A stretch of 64,000 bases of DNA from Bifidobacterium sp. ESL0800 (lineage in GTDB: Bacteria; Actinomycetota; Actinomycetes; Actinomycetales; Bifidobacteriaceae): positions 1,364,001 to 1,428,000 of the forward strand of contig NZ_CP113913.1 in assembly GCF_029395355.1 (NCBI RefSeq), read 5' to 3'. The position numbers and the translations under genes were made by a program. Below the pieces are notes generated by a model. It made no database searches. It was not told the origin of the DNA and was given only the letters and a program-made list of their open reading frames with translations. Positions 25,797-38,300 of this stretch are shown piece by piece (the stretch's first letter is position 1; every line of letters starts with the position of its first letter).

Positions 25797-28700
25797 TCAC
25801 CTCGAAATCGTAACGGAATCCAGATCACGGTGGCGGGCGAGGATGTAGCCGTTGTTCCTGGAGGCAAGCAGCAGCAGGAACAGTGGAACGAGGAAGACCA
25901 ACAACCACCAGAAGTTGAACTGCACGCCGACGGCCGCGGTCGGGGCCGACGCTTCGATCGCGCACTTCGGCAGGCCGTTGTAGTCGGAGAGGCTCCATGC
26001 CGCGTTTTGGGCGTACGGGGCATCCGTGGACTCGAGCCAATTGGCGGGCTGGGTACCGCGCTTGCCCGATTGCATCCTGTTATAGACATTTGCAGGAACG
26101 CAGGTGGGACGCCGGCGCTGCTGCGGAGCCGCTGGCGCCGTGGCGTTGTTGTCGGAGCCGGCAGGGACAGGAGTTCTTCCGGCGTTGCCGGCGACGCGGG
26201 CCATCGGTGCGGGCACAGGCAAAACGGCGGCGGGGGCGGGCAAGGTAGCGGCCTGCGGCACAATACCATTATTCTGAGTGGAATTGTCGGCGCTGTCGTC
26301 GTCGTTACTGCCGTTATCGGCAGTGCCGCCATCGTGGCCGCCATCGTCTTTACCGGGTGTCGGCGTCGGGCTCGGAGACGGAGCAGGACTGGGTTCCGGG
26401 CTCGGCGTCGGCATGGGCTCGGGAGTCGGCGACGGACTCGGGTTCGGGCTCGGAGCAGGGGCAGGAGTCGGGCTCGGCGTAGGCGTAGGCGACGGAGCCG
26501 GCACCGGGGCGGAATCCTTCTGCCACTCGGCATAGTACGTCGTGATACCGGGAGCCACCTTGACGATGCTCCCCGCCGGATAGGTCCCGCCGCTTAAGTC
26601 CTCTTCGGTATTCCATCCGACGAACGTATACCCTTCAACCGCATAACCGTTCTGAGCGATCGTCCGATTGTAATGCAAGAAATTGCCTGCGGAAGCAAGC
26701 TCGATGCTGAATTCGTCGTCGGGCACGGACCCGGTGGCCGTCAATCCGGCAGGCGGACGGGACTCATAACGCAAAGTGTAGTGCAGCAAAGCCGGTCCGA
26801 CGGGCACGGTGGGATGGACCGGCTCAACCGGCTCAACAGGCTTAACCGGCGCAACCGGGGCAGGCTTCTTCTCCCACCGCGCAGCGAGACGGACGCTCTG
26901 GCCACGCTTGAAGCCGGTGATGACATCGCCCTGCGCATACTGCTTCTGCTTGCCGTCCTTGCCGGTATTCCACCCGACGAACGTGTAATCCTTGGCACTG
27001 AACATCACAGGCGGAACCGTGATCTTGATCTTCTCGGCATAGGCACCAACCTTGCGTATCGTCATTGGCTTGCCGGTGATCTTCGCTCCTTTCGGAGCGT
27101 TCTTCCTGAATCTCACCTCGGCGAATTCCTGCCAGCGGTAGGTGCCGCCGCCAAACTCGTCGGAACGCGTCAGCGTCGCGAGCGACTGATCGTCATCGCC
27201 GGCATCGCTGGTCCATGTGTTGTCGCCTTTCGTCCAGCGACCCGTGTATCCGGACTTCTCGGTGGCACCGCCGCCCAGAGGATCCGAATAGCTGAAGCAG
27301 GAGACGTCCAGCTTGGTGTCCGGCCCCAGTTTGAGCTCGCTCAGATGCGGCGAAAACGCCCACGACCAATACCTGACATTTCGGGTGTCCCAGCCGGAAA
27401 GGTCGAGCGAGGTAAGGTTGTCGGCACCATAGAAAGCCTCCTCGATATTGATGACGTTGGAGACGTTCAGGTCTTTCAGCCCCTTGACTTCCTTCAGCGC
27501 GTGATTGTTGCGGAATATTGCGTGTATGGCACCTCGCGCGGAATCGGTATGCCAGCCGGTCAGGTCGAGCGAGGTGAGCGACGCATCGTCCTTGAAGAAG
27601 GCATCGAAGCTCGTGTTTTTGCTGACGTCCCACTTGCCGATGCCCGGCAGCTCGGTCAGATTCCTCATTCCTTCGAAGAACCCCGGCATACTGCGCATGC
27701 TGCCCATGCCCCAATTCGAGACGTTGCCGAAAGAGACGATGCCCGTGTAAGCGAACATGAATTCCGCCCTCGTGTCTTCGCGAAGATTCCAATGGGAAAG
27801 ATCGCCGATATCGGTAAGGTTGCTGTCGCCGTAGAACATGTATTCGGACTCGGTGACATTGCCCAGATCCCAGCGCGACAGATCGCCGATGTCCCTCAAC
27901 GGGGAATGCTCATAGTCGGTGAAGCCCGGCGTACGGAACATCGCGCTGGTATCCACCACGGCCGACATATCCCAATTGTCCAGACCGACGATGGTGGTCA
28001 GACTGGGGTCGTAATGGAACATATCGTTCATCTTGATAGACACACCGGTCTTCCATTTGCTGGAAGCGCTGACACCGGGAAGGCCGGCGCCCGGGGCGGT
28101 ACGGCCGCTCCCCCAACCGGTCAGGTCGACGCTCGGCAGGCTGTCATCGCCGTCGAAGAACCCAGACAGATCGAGTTTGCCGGTCTGCCCCTGAAGACGG
28201 CTGAAATCAAGATCACCGACATTATCGATGCGCGTGACGTTCGGGAAGCCGGAGCAGGCACCGTTACCGCTCGTCGCCACCACATGCGTGTTGGGGGCAT
28301 CGTCGAAAACGATGCGCACGATCTTCTCGTACAGTGGTTTGGCATCCGGGTTGACCTGGAGTACCAGCATCGGCGAACCGCTGTTGGCATCGCCGAGCAC
28401 ACCCGGGCCGATATGCAGCACGTCCTGATTCGGGGCGATTTCCTGGACATACCAGTGCACCTCCGGGCTGCCCTTCTCGCGGTTGCGCCAATCGGCCTGG
28501 AACTTGATCGAGGGGTCCGGGTTGGCCTGCGCCTGGGGCTGTTGCGCGGCAAGTGGTGCGGCAACAGGCTGAGACGCCTTGGCATCCGCCTCGGAGTGTG
28601 TGTCTGAAGATGTTGACTTGCCTGAAGCAGTTGACTGCTGCGGCGAAACAACGCCTTTCTGAGAAGACGAGACGGAAGAGGAAGCAGAAGAGTCCGTCTG

Positions 28701-28817
28701 GCTTGCAACATCCTGCGGCTCGACGGTTTCATCGGCCGACGCCGCCGTGGCGAACGATCCGGCAATCATCGCGGCAGCGGCGAGCATGCCGATTATCGCT
28801 TTGTTCAAAGACTTCAT
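25797..28817 (-). CDS. large cell-surface protein, paralogue of the 20953-24582 product
   Basis: 1006 residues. Signal peptide [28 protein letters not shown]; stem; DUF285/BspA-type repeats ([49 protein letters not shown]); two InlB-type repeats ([27 protein letters not shown]); a Pro-Ser/Thr-Pro spacer; and the same C-terminal module as its neighbour ([24 protein letters not shown], then [20 protein letters not shown]). The gene begins at ATG 28817 with GGAAGAG 6 nt before; eleven further codons upstream lack a ribosome site. Shared order of domains with the other protein points to gene duplication followed by divergence of the repeat region. Confidence 0.9.
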   Translation of the reverse strand: MKSLNKAIIGMLAAAAMIAGSFATAASADETVEPQDVASQTDSSASSSVSSSQKGVVSPQQSTASGKSTSSDTHSEADAKASQPVAAPLAAQQPQAQANPDPSIKFQADWRNREKGSPEVHWYVQEIAPNQDVLHIGPGVLGDANSGSPMLVLQVNPDAKPLYEKIVRIVFDDAPNTHVVATSGNGACSGFPNVTRIDNVGDLDFSRLQGQTGKLDLSGFFDGDDSLPSVDLTGWGSGRTAPGAGLPGVSASSKWKTGVSIKMNDMFHYDPSLTTIVGLDNWDMSAVVDTSAMFRTPGFTDYEHSPLRDIGDLSRWDLGNVTESEYMFYGDSNLTDIGDLSHWNLREDTRAEFMFAYTGIVSFGNVSNWGMGSMRSMPGFFEGMRNLTELPGIGKWDVSKNTSFDAFFKDDASLTSLDLTGWHTDSARGAIHAIFRNNHALKEVKGLKDLNVSNVINIEEAFYGADNLTSLDLSGWDTRNVRYWSWAFSPHLSELKLGPDTKLDVSCFSYSDPLGGGATEKSGYTGRWTKGDNTWTSDAGDDDQSLATLTRSDEFGGGTYRWQEFAEVRFRKNAPKGAKITGKPMTIRKVGAYAEKIKITVPPVMFSAKDYTFVGWNTGKDGKQKQYAQGDVITGFKRGQSVRLAARWEKKPAPVAPVKPVEPVEPVHPTVPVGPALLHYTLRYESRPPAGLTATGSVPDDEFSIELASAGNFLHYNRTIAQNGYAVEGYTFVGWNTEEDLSGGTYPAGSIVKVAPGITTYYAEWQKDSAPVPAPSPTPTPSPTPAPAPSPNPSPSPTPEPMPTPSPEPSPAPSPSPTPTPGKDDGGHDGGTADNGSNDDDSADNSTQNNGIVPQAATLPAPAAVLPVPAPMARVAGNAGRTPVPAGSDNNATAPAAPQQRRRPTCVPANVYNRMQSGKRGTQPANWLESTDAPYAQNAAWSLSDYNGLPKCAIEASAPTAAVGVQFNFWWLLVFLVPLFLLLLASRNNGYILARHRDLDSVTISR

Positions 28818-29291
28818 CGCTTCTCTTCCTTTCCCACGGTTCTTCACCATCCGCCGTTTGCATGGATGACGGATTCAGCCGTTCAACGCACCACCCATAT
28901 TCCATAAGTACTAATTATTAGTATAACAATGCATTACTAGAAACGTTTGAAATAAATGGACCCATTTGTCAATCTGCGTTCGCCTCGCCGTCAGACAAAA
29001 TGAAAAATATCGTCTCGTCGACAGACACCATCAATGTGGTATTTGTCACACAACCTTTGTGAGAGTAGGTGTATCACAGATAATGCACACCCAAGAAACA
29101 CCCAAGAAAAATGGTATATTTCAGTAACTTCCGATTAAAGAAAAACGTTCTCTGCAGTAAAAAATCTCAATAAAATATTCTGAGAGCATAATACAACCGT
29201 TGCGAGAATACATAATCCCATGTCAGCCACAAATCATAACAATTCCAATAGATTCGCGTTATCGGATCACAAGAGCCGACCAAAAGCAAGA
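28818..29291. other. A+T-rich intergenic region, no gene
   Basis: Lies between the surface-protein gene and the fas terminator. It is much richer in A+T than its surroundings, with TATACT on the minus strand (28925-28920) as a -10 candidate for the surface-protein gene, and a short direct repeat of CACCCAAGAAA near 29090. Only frames of about 20 codons occur. Confidence 0.5.
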
Positions 29292-29325
29292 AGTCCGTCA
29301 CCGGCACAGAAACCGGAGACGGACT
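29292..29325 (-). terminator. terminator of fas
   Basis: AGTCCGTC/GACGGACT stem continued by CCGG/CCGG after a single mismatch, loop of 7 nt; it lies about 55 nt past the fas stop codon. The following tract is only moderately T-rich. Confidence 0.7.
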
Positions 29326-29378
29326 GTCTTATGTCAACCGTTCAACGAAGAAATGAAATTTCTTTGTCTCTCTATCGA

Positions 29379-32300
29379 TTACTCGAAGTAGCCGTCGGCG
29401 CCGAGACGGGCGTCGGGGTTCAAGAGCATCGCCTTCTCGACCTCGTGGGAATCGTAGGCCTTGCTGTCTTCGTGGAAGCGGCGGTTGTCGATCTCCTCGT
29501 AGAGCGGGGCCTCACCCATCATGCCGAGCAGACGGCGACGTTCGCCACGGGCCAGACGCTCGTTGGCGCGCTTGCGCCACGCCTCGAGCGCATCCTGGCC
29601 GTACTCGTTGGCGACGGCCGCCTCGAAAGCGCCGGGGTGCACGAGGGCGACGAAGCCGGAGACGTGTCCGAAACCGAGCGAGGTGACCAGGCCGGCCTTG
29701 ATGGAGCCGATGTTGAGCGGCTTGCGCAGCCAGACCATGTGGTCGTCCTTGCGCATCTTCGGGTCGACGCAGTCCAGAGCCGCGTTGGCCGGAATGACGC
29801 CGGAGCGGAAGAGCTGGGTGAGCCCGTCGATCTGGAAGATCGCGGCGCCGCCCATCGCGTGACCCGTCAGGCTCTTCTGGGAGATGACGAACAACGGGTT
29901 GCCGTCATTGCGGCCGATGGCGTGCTGGATGGAGTTGTGCAGCTCGGATTCGTTGGAATCGTTGGCGTTGGTGGAGGTGTCGTGCTTGGAGACCACCGCG
30001 ATGTCGTCGGCAGCGACGCCGAGACGTGCCAGCTGGCGGACCAGCTGGGAGTCCTTGCCACCCTGAGCCGCGGCGAGGGCACCAAGGCCCGGAGCCGGGA
30101 TCGAGGTGTGCGCGCCGTCGGCGAAGCTGTGGACGTAGCCGACCACGGCCGCCACCGGCAGGCCCAACTTCCACGCGATATCACCACGGGTGACGAGCAT
30201 CGTGCCGCCGCCCTCGCTCTCGACGAAGCCGTCGCGGCGACGGTCGTTGGAACGGGAGAAGAAGCGGTCGGAGATGCCCTTGCCATACATCACGTTCGCA
30301 TCCGCCGTGGCGCCCATGTTGCCGAAGCCGATCACGGAGTCCACGCCGATGTCGTCGATCGCGCCGGTGACCACGAAGTCCGCCTTGTGCAGGGCGATCT
30401 TGTCGACGCCCTCCTCCAGCGAGACCGCAGCGGTGGCGCAGGCCGAGACCGGCTGGATCATGTTGCCGTAACCGCCGATGTAGGACTGCATGACGTGCGC
30501 GGCGACGACGTTCGGCAGGGCCTCCTGCAGGATGTCGGTCGGGATCTCGTGGCCGAGGAAGCGGTCGAGATAGAGCTTGCGCATGCTGGCCATGCCGCCG
30601 AAACCGGTGCCCTGCGTGCTGGCGACCATCGAAGGATGAATCGTCTGCAGGACCTCCGAGGGCGTGAAGCCGGCGGAGAGGTAGGCGTCGACGGTGGTGA
30701 CGATGTTCCACAGGGCGATCTGGTCGACCTCGCCGACCATGGAGGCCGGGATGCCCCAGCGCACCGGGTCGAAGCCCTTCGGGAACTGGCCACCGACCGT
30801 GCGGCTCATCGCGAAGCGCTTGGGCACACGGATCAGGGAGCCGGGCTTGCGGGTCACCGACCATTCGCCGGACTCCTCGTCGCGGGCGATGGAGGTGTGC
30901 TCGGCGTCCATGATGACATACTGCTGGGCGGCTTCCTCATCGGGCACGGAGAAGGTGACCTCGTGGTCGAGGTAAATCTCCACCTCGCCGCTGGCCGTGT
31001 CGTCCTTGTAGTCGCCGCCCATGCCGTTGTCGAAGGGACGCAGGCCGGAACGGGCCACGACCTCGTCGTGGTAGCGCTCGGCGATGTCCGCCTCGGGCAC
31101 GAGGTTGCCGTCGGTGTCGTACCAGCCGGCCTTCGGGCTGTCCTGCCAAGTGACCAGGCCCATGTTCCAAGCCAGCTCGAGCACCGCTCCGGCGGAGAGA
31201 TCGACGCTGCCATCGGAGTGGATGCCCAGCTCGGCCTCAAAGCGGGTACGGCCGGAACCCCACGGACCCAGCTCGCCGATGGAGACGATGACGATCTGGT
31301 CTTCCGGCTTGACGGTGACATTGCGCCAGTCCGCCAGATCGACCTCGGCCTGACGCGGCGGGTCCGGGGTGGGCAGCGCCTTGATGAGCGTCGCCTTGCC
31401 GTCCTTATGATCAGCGTTGCCGGTATCGGTGTCGTCATCGGCGCTTGCCGCCGCGGAGTTGGCCTGATCGGCTTCCGCCTCGGCGCGCAACGCCTTGATG
31501 TCGATGGGCTCGCTGCCCAATCCACCGGTCAAATCGGCGGCAAGCGGGGCTTCGACGGCCTTTTGACGCGCATCGCCGTCCGCCAGGTCGAGCAATTGCT
31601 GCGCGATTTCAGCGGTGGAATACGTGCGGATGCCGTGACGCTCGACCACGTCGACCAGCGGGTCGTTGCCGCCCATCAGGCCGGTGCCTCGCACCCAGCC
31701 GATCAGCGGGTGGGCGAAGGTGACGCGGCCGGACCAGTCCTTCTCGGCGCGGGCACGGGTGACGATGGCGTCGAACGAGGACTTGACCTCGCCGTACGCG
31801 CCGTCGCCGCCGAAGACGCCGCGGTTCGGGGAGCCGGGCAGCACGACGTGGAGCTTGTGCTGCACATCGGTGTCGCCGCCGATGGCCGCGAAGCCGGTGA
31901 TTGCGCGCTCGACGCCCCAGAGCATCAGGCGCGCCTGAGATTCGAAGAGCTGGCCGGAATCAGCCATGGTGCCGTGTACCGGGGGCGCCGCGAACGGGAA
32001 GAAGAGGCTCGGCTCGTAGGCCGGCTTCAGGATCGTGGTGGTGGCGCCGGTGGTCTTCTTGGAGACACCGCCGACCCAACGCACCAACGCATCGACGTCA
32101 CGATAGCTCGAGAGGTTGGCCGGAACCAGCCAGAGCTTCGCGTCGCCCACCGCGTGCTCGCGGTAGACCTGCTCGGCCCAGGCCTTCACCGACTGCCTGA
32201 AGCTGTGGGACGTGGCGATAACCGTCGCGCCGCCCGCCAGCAGGCCTTCGACGACCTGGCCGGCGATGGAGTTGGCGGCCACGCCGGTGACCACGGCGAC

Positions 32301-35300
32301 GTCGCCGGCGAAGCGGGACGCCTTCGGGTCGTTCTTGGCATCGCTGCGCGCCTCGACCGCGATGCGGTTGAAGGTGGAGGCGAGAATGCTGTTGCCATCG
32401 GTTTCGGCCTTGGAAGCGAACCAGGTGGCCTGATCGGCGACCTCAGGGCCTGCGCCGATGAAGCTCAGCGCGGAGACTTTCTGATCGTGGTTGTAATAGA
32501 GACGGGCGAGGTCCTCACGCGCGGTGGCCCAGCGGTCATCGAGCAACAGGGCCTTGCGCTCGTCGAAGCGCGGGGCGACCTGCTCGGGCCAGTCGCTGCC
32601 GAGCTCGGCTTCGACGGCATCGAGAACGGCGGCGTCATCATTCTCGTCGGCATCGGCGGCGGGGGCCTTGATGTCGAGCTCATCGAGCACGAAGCGCGCG
32701 GTCTTGGCGAGCACGCCGTCGGCACCGGTGACCTTTTGCGCGAACGCGTCAAGGGCAGCGGAATCGACCACGGAGCCGCCGGCACCACCGGCGCTCGGCA
32801 ACGCGACGGTCACATTGTGATCGGCCGCCACCTTCTGCACGGCGGCGTCGATCAGGGCGTTGGCCGCAGTGGCATTGGACGCTTGCTCAGTGCTGAGGCT
32901 GGCCAGATCGCCGCCACGTGACGAGGAGCCCTCACGGGTCTCGAGCACCAATGTGGCGAGTACCGCATAGGCCCAACCCTGGCCAAGCTGCCAGGTGTCG
33001 GTGACGCGCTTCTCGACCTGCGCCAGCTTCACGCCGGCGGCGCCGAAGAGGCTCTTGATGCGGTCTCGCACGATGTCGGAGAGCACCGGCCCGAAGGGCT
33101 TGTAGTGCGGGGCGACCTTGTTGACCAAGGCGAAGAGATCGGTGATCGATGCCTCGGCGGCGCCGTCCACACTCGCCACGCCCAGCTCGGAGCTGATGTC
33201 CATTAAGAGCTGGTTGCGGCGCGAGGAGACACCGTTGGTCAGGGTGTCGGTGGTGTCGGTTTCGCCGATCTGGTCAGGACGCACCTTGGCCGCGTAGGCC
33301 AGAAGCATGCCGATGCCGTCGGAAGCGGTGAAAGGCAGGTCGGCGGGACGTTCGCCGGAACCAGCGGCCGGAGCCGGAGCAGCGGCAACTGGTGCGGATG
33401 CAACAGCAGCGGAAGCGACGGTAGCCGGAGACGACTCAGGTGCTGGCTGGGCTGCGGCGGGAGCAGCAGTTTCAGCAGACAAATCAGCATCGTCATTATC
33501 TTCTTCAGGGACAAGGCTGTCAGAATCCGTCATATACACGCGCTGCTCGTCGCGGCCGAGGTTGTAGACCGAGACCTCGGCGCCCGAGAAGTCGGGCAGG
33601 CGCAGGGTCTTGGTAGCCAGGTTGGCCAGCGTCGGCTGGTTGCCCAGCCCGACTTCGACGTAGTTCTCCACGCCGAGACCGCCTTGGGCCGGGTCGCCGA
33701 ACATGATGGCCTGCGTCTCGATCCAACGCACCGGGGAGGCGAACTGCCAAGCCAGCAGCTCGGTGAAGAGCAGACGGCCGAGCTTCTGTTCGTCGGCGGC
33801 GTAGGAGTCCCACACCTCCGGGTTGTCAAGCGCTTCCTGGATGCGGGTGGACGGTACGACCTCGACGATCTTCCGCGCGAATTCCTTCGTCATCTCGAAG
33901 GGCGCTGCCACCAGGTTCGGGATATAGCGGCCAACCAGGCGGTCGTAGTCGATATGCGCCGGAAGCAGGGTGTCGAGCTTGTTGCGGAAGTCGGGCACGC
34001 CCTTGCGCAGCAGCATGGAGTGGAACGGCACGTCGATGCCGGGCACATACATAAGCGCAGGTTTGCCGCCGTATTCCTTGACACGACGCGCGGAATCGGC
34101 CTTCAGCGCCTCGAGGCCCTTCAAGGTTCCGGCGATGACGTACTGCTGGCCCGAGAGATTGTAGTTGACGATCTGCAGGAACTCGCCGCTCGCCTCACTG
34201 ACGGACTTCACATAGTCGTCCACACCGTCGTCGCCCACGCCGAACTGGTTCGGGCGCAGCGCGGCCATACGGTAGTTGGAACGGCCCTGCTCGTCGCGTT
34301 CGATGAGGCTGTTCATCGCCGACCCGCGCTGGAAGACCAGCTCGAGCACCGTCTCGAAGGGGATGATGCCGGCGAAGGAGCTCAGCGCGTTGTACTCGCC
34401 CAGCGAGTGGCCGGCGAAGTAGGCGGGCCAGATGTCGCTGCCGGCCTCGCGCAGGCGGGAGGTCTGGGCGTAGGCGACGGTGGCGAGCGCCACCTGCGTG
34501 AACTGCGTGAGATTCAGCAGGCCGTCGGGGTGATGGTAGGTCACGCCGTTGGCCGTGAGCGTCTTCGGGTTGTCGCGCACGATGGCCAGTATCGAGAAGC
34601 CGAGCTTTTCGCGGGTGAGCTTGTCGGCCCGCTCCCAGGTCTCACGCGCGGCGGCGGACTTGGCACGTTCATCGAGGACCATGCCCTGCTGCTGGATGCC
34701 CTGGCCCGGGTAGACGTAGGCGGAACGGCGGGCGCGGACGGCGGCGGTGCCGCGCGAGACGATGTTGCCGTCGATGCGGCAGGTGACCTCCAGTGTCATG
34801 CCGCCGTGACGCAGCTTGCCGATACGCTCGACCGAGATCTCGACCTTGTCGCCGAGCTGCACCATGCCGTACATGTTGTAGGTCCAGCCGGCGATCTCGT
34901 AGTGCGCGCCCTTGTCGTCGCGGGCCTGCACGACGTGCTGGGCGGCGGCGGAGAGCCACATGCCATGCACCAGCGGGGCCTTCAAACCGGAAACCGCGGC
35001 GCCGCGGCGCGAGGTGTGGATCGGGTTGAAGTCGCCGGAGGTGCGCGCGAATGCGGTCATCTCGCTCGGCGCGGTCAACGTGACGCGACGCAGCATGCGA
35101 CGCGGGGTGGAAGCGACCTGATCCAGGCCCTTCTCTTCGGCCTCGTCGAACGGCGTGCCTGCGCCGGTGTGAGCCTTGCGATAGGTGAGATAGTCGCCGT
35201 AATCAGGCACATCGACCGGCAGATCGTCGGAATAGGAACGGCCACGCACGGCGAAACGTTCGACCTCGTGGGCCAAAACAGTGCCGTTGATGGCGGTATG

Positions 35301-38300
35301 GGTGACGTGGATGGTGACGATGCGGCCGGATGCGGACTCGGCGTAGGCGTCGGCCCAGCTGGTCAGGTCGATCTTCTCGCCGACATGACCCAGCAGCTCA
35401 TCTTCGGGGACCTCGAGTTCCATCTGATGGTCGAGGTGGACCGCGTTTAAGAGGCCTTCGATGACCGGGTAGCCGTGGACGTAGACCGAGCCGAGCGCGG
35501 TGTAGATCGCGGGCCAGGCCGGGCCGACCAGAGCGTCCGGGGCGATGCGCGAGGCGTTCAGGGAACCGGGCATGTTGCCGGCGGTGGCGGCCTCGTGGTC
35601 GTAGCCGAGGTTGGCGGAGAAGGTGTAGCTGGAGTGCGCCCGCCCATAGGGGAAGGCCTTCTTGTCGCTCATCTCCTCGATTTCGGGCATCGCCGTGAGC
35701 TTGTCGCCGGTGATGGCGGTGTTGCCGATGCCGGCGGTGTCGGCAAGCATCGCGTAGACGTGCTTCGGGAGGCGCTCGCGGTCGACGACCGGGAAGAGAC
35801 CGGATTCGGTGGGACGTACGTTGAGCGGGATGACGATGTCGCGCACGGCGTGCTTGCTCAGTCCGCCGTCGGGATCATCGTCCCAGAAGGTGTCGAGGTG
35901 GATATCGAGGTCGAACATCTGGGTGCCGTCCTCGTCGCCCACCGGACGAATTTCGTAATACTTGTCGCCGTTCGGCGTGCCGAAGGCGGGATTCGTCATC
36001 AGATGGCCGACCCAGGAGATATTCGGCGACTTGCGGATGAAGTCTTCGGCGTCGATGACCGCATCGAGCTCCGCGAACGCCTGTTGCGGCTGGGTTCCCC
36101 CGTTGATCTCGCGGGTTCGCTCGAGCGCGGCGGCCTCGAAACGGCCGAGGATGGAGCCGATCGGCTCGTCGACGGTGGTGATGCCGGCCACGGAAATCGG
36201 GCCGGGGATGGCACGTACGGAATCGGCGGAATAGCGCGGATCCTCGGACTGCCAAAGCTGGTCCTGGCCCCACCAACGCAGCAGGTCGTTGTCGATCTGC
36301 GGCACGAAGGGCATCGGCTTGTGGTACTCGTGGATCAGGGTCGGGAACCAGGCCACGTCACTCGGGGTCACGGTGACCTCGGCGGCGCGCGGATAGGCTT
36401 GCTGCAAACGCTCGATGGCGGCTTGCGGGTCGTTCTCGACATCGGCGCGGGAGGTGAACAGCGAGGCGAACTCACCGCTCTCCTGATCGCAGACGCGGGC
36501 CTCGGCGCGCTGCAGCAGGTGCAGGAAGCGGTCGGCGTAGGTCGGGTCGGCCCAGGGGTAGGAAAGTTCGGCGAAGCGTTGCGCCCACTGGACGTAGGTC
36601 ATCTTGTCGAGATCGCCGAAGTAGGGACGCGAGGTCTTGGAAAGAGCCTCGATGATCTCATCACGACGGCTTTCGAGCTCTTCGGGATGCTTCATCACGC
36701 GAACCAGCAGGCGGCCGCAGCGGGCGGAGGCGTTCTCCAGCTCGTAGATGTCGGCGTGCAGGTGGCTCAGGCCGCTGGCGACGCCGCCTTTCGCGACCTG
36801 TCCGGCGGCCACCCAGTTCTCGCCGAGAGGTGCGAACGGGTCGGAGTCGTCGGGTTTCGGCGAGATTCCCGGGGTCTCCACAAGCATGCGCTTGACGTCG
36901 GGGTTGGTGTGGGCCTCCTTGGCCGTCATCGCGGCGGTGCCGATCAACACACCATCGACGGGCATGTCGGGCTTGCCGTAGGCACGCGACCATTGCCCGG
37001 AAATGTAATCGGCCGCGCGGTCGGGGGTGCCGATGCCGCCGCCGGCGACCAACACGAGGTTGGAGCAGGCGCGCACGTCGGCGTAGGTGTCCATCAGCAG
37101 CACATCGAGGGATTCCCAGGAATGGTGGCCGCCGGCGGCCCCGCCTTCGACCTCCATGATGACGCAGACCGGGGCGACGGCCTTGGCAATGCGCACGACC
37201 TGACGAATCTGGTCGACGGTGCCGGGCTTGAAGGCGACGTAGGGGAAGCCCTGCTCGTTGAGATTGGCGACAAGCTGTTTGGCTTCGTCGAGCTCGGGAA
37301 TGCCGGCGGAAATCACGACGCCGTCGATCGGGGTCCCGGAAGCGCGCTTCTTGGCGACGATGCCGGCGGGGCCGAACTGCATGTTCCACAGGTAGCGGTC
37401 CATGAACATCGCGTTGAACTCGATGGTGCGACCCTCTTCGAGCTGGCGATCGAGCGCGGCGACGTTACGGTCGAAAACGGCCGGGGTCACCTGACCGCCA
37501 CCGGCCATTTCCGTCCAGTAACCGGCGTTCGCGGCGGCCGCGACGATGTCCGCGTTGACGGTGGTCGGGGTCATGCCTGCCAGCAGCACCGGCGGCTTGC
37601 CGGTCAGGTCGCTGAACTTGGTGCGGATCTTGTCGCCCGCGGGAGTGGAGATGACGCGCGGGGCGAACTTGCGCCAATCCTGCGTGCGGTTCGGTTCCTC
37701 TTCCATCGTGGAAAGCGCGGCGCGGGCCTCTTCGCTGTCGGCCTCGACCACGCCGACGCCGGTGCCTTGCACCAGAGCGCCCACGAGCTTGCCGACGGTG
37801 TTGCCCGGGCCCATGTCCACGATCCACAGCTTGGTCGGATCGTTGCTCTTGAGCAACGCGTCGGTGCGTGAGGCCCAATCGACATGGTTGACCAGCACTT
37901 CACTGGCCAGCGTGCGGGCACGATCGGCGTCCAGCCCGCAGGCCTGCGCCCACTTGACGGTGGACTCGACGGCCTCGGCCATCAGCGGGGAATGGAAGGG
38001 AACGGTGACCTCGAGATATTCGCAGATCGGGTCAAAGACCTCGCCGCCGCGCACCTTGTCCGCGCGCAGCTTGGCCTGACGACGGTGCTCCTTGCCGACC
38101 TCGACGACGAACGCCGCCAGATCCTCGGGATGCCCGGAAAGTACATAGTTGTCGGTGGCGTTGGTCACGGCGAAGGCGATGGGGCCGCGGGGCTTGACCA
38201 CCCGGCTGACCAGCACCTCGATCTGACGCTTGTTCGCGCCGCGCACCGAGAGCATCGGGGTGGCCTCGCCGAACTTGGTGGAGACCGGGAGCAGACGGGA

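Noticed and set aside
26673-28607. 644-codon plus-strand frame opposite a surface protein
   Set aside because: Antisense shadow; the minus-strand product has a signal peptide, repeats and an anchor.
29220-32921. 1233-codon plus-strand frame opposite fas, and similar long frames at 33684-35450 and 35475-37871
   Set aside because: Antisense shadows created by the G+C-biased third codon positions of fas. No motifs, and fas itself is fully explained.
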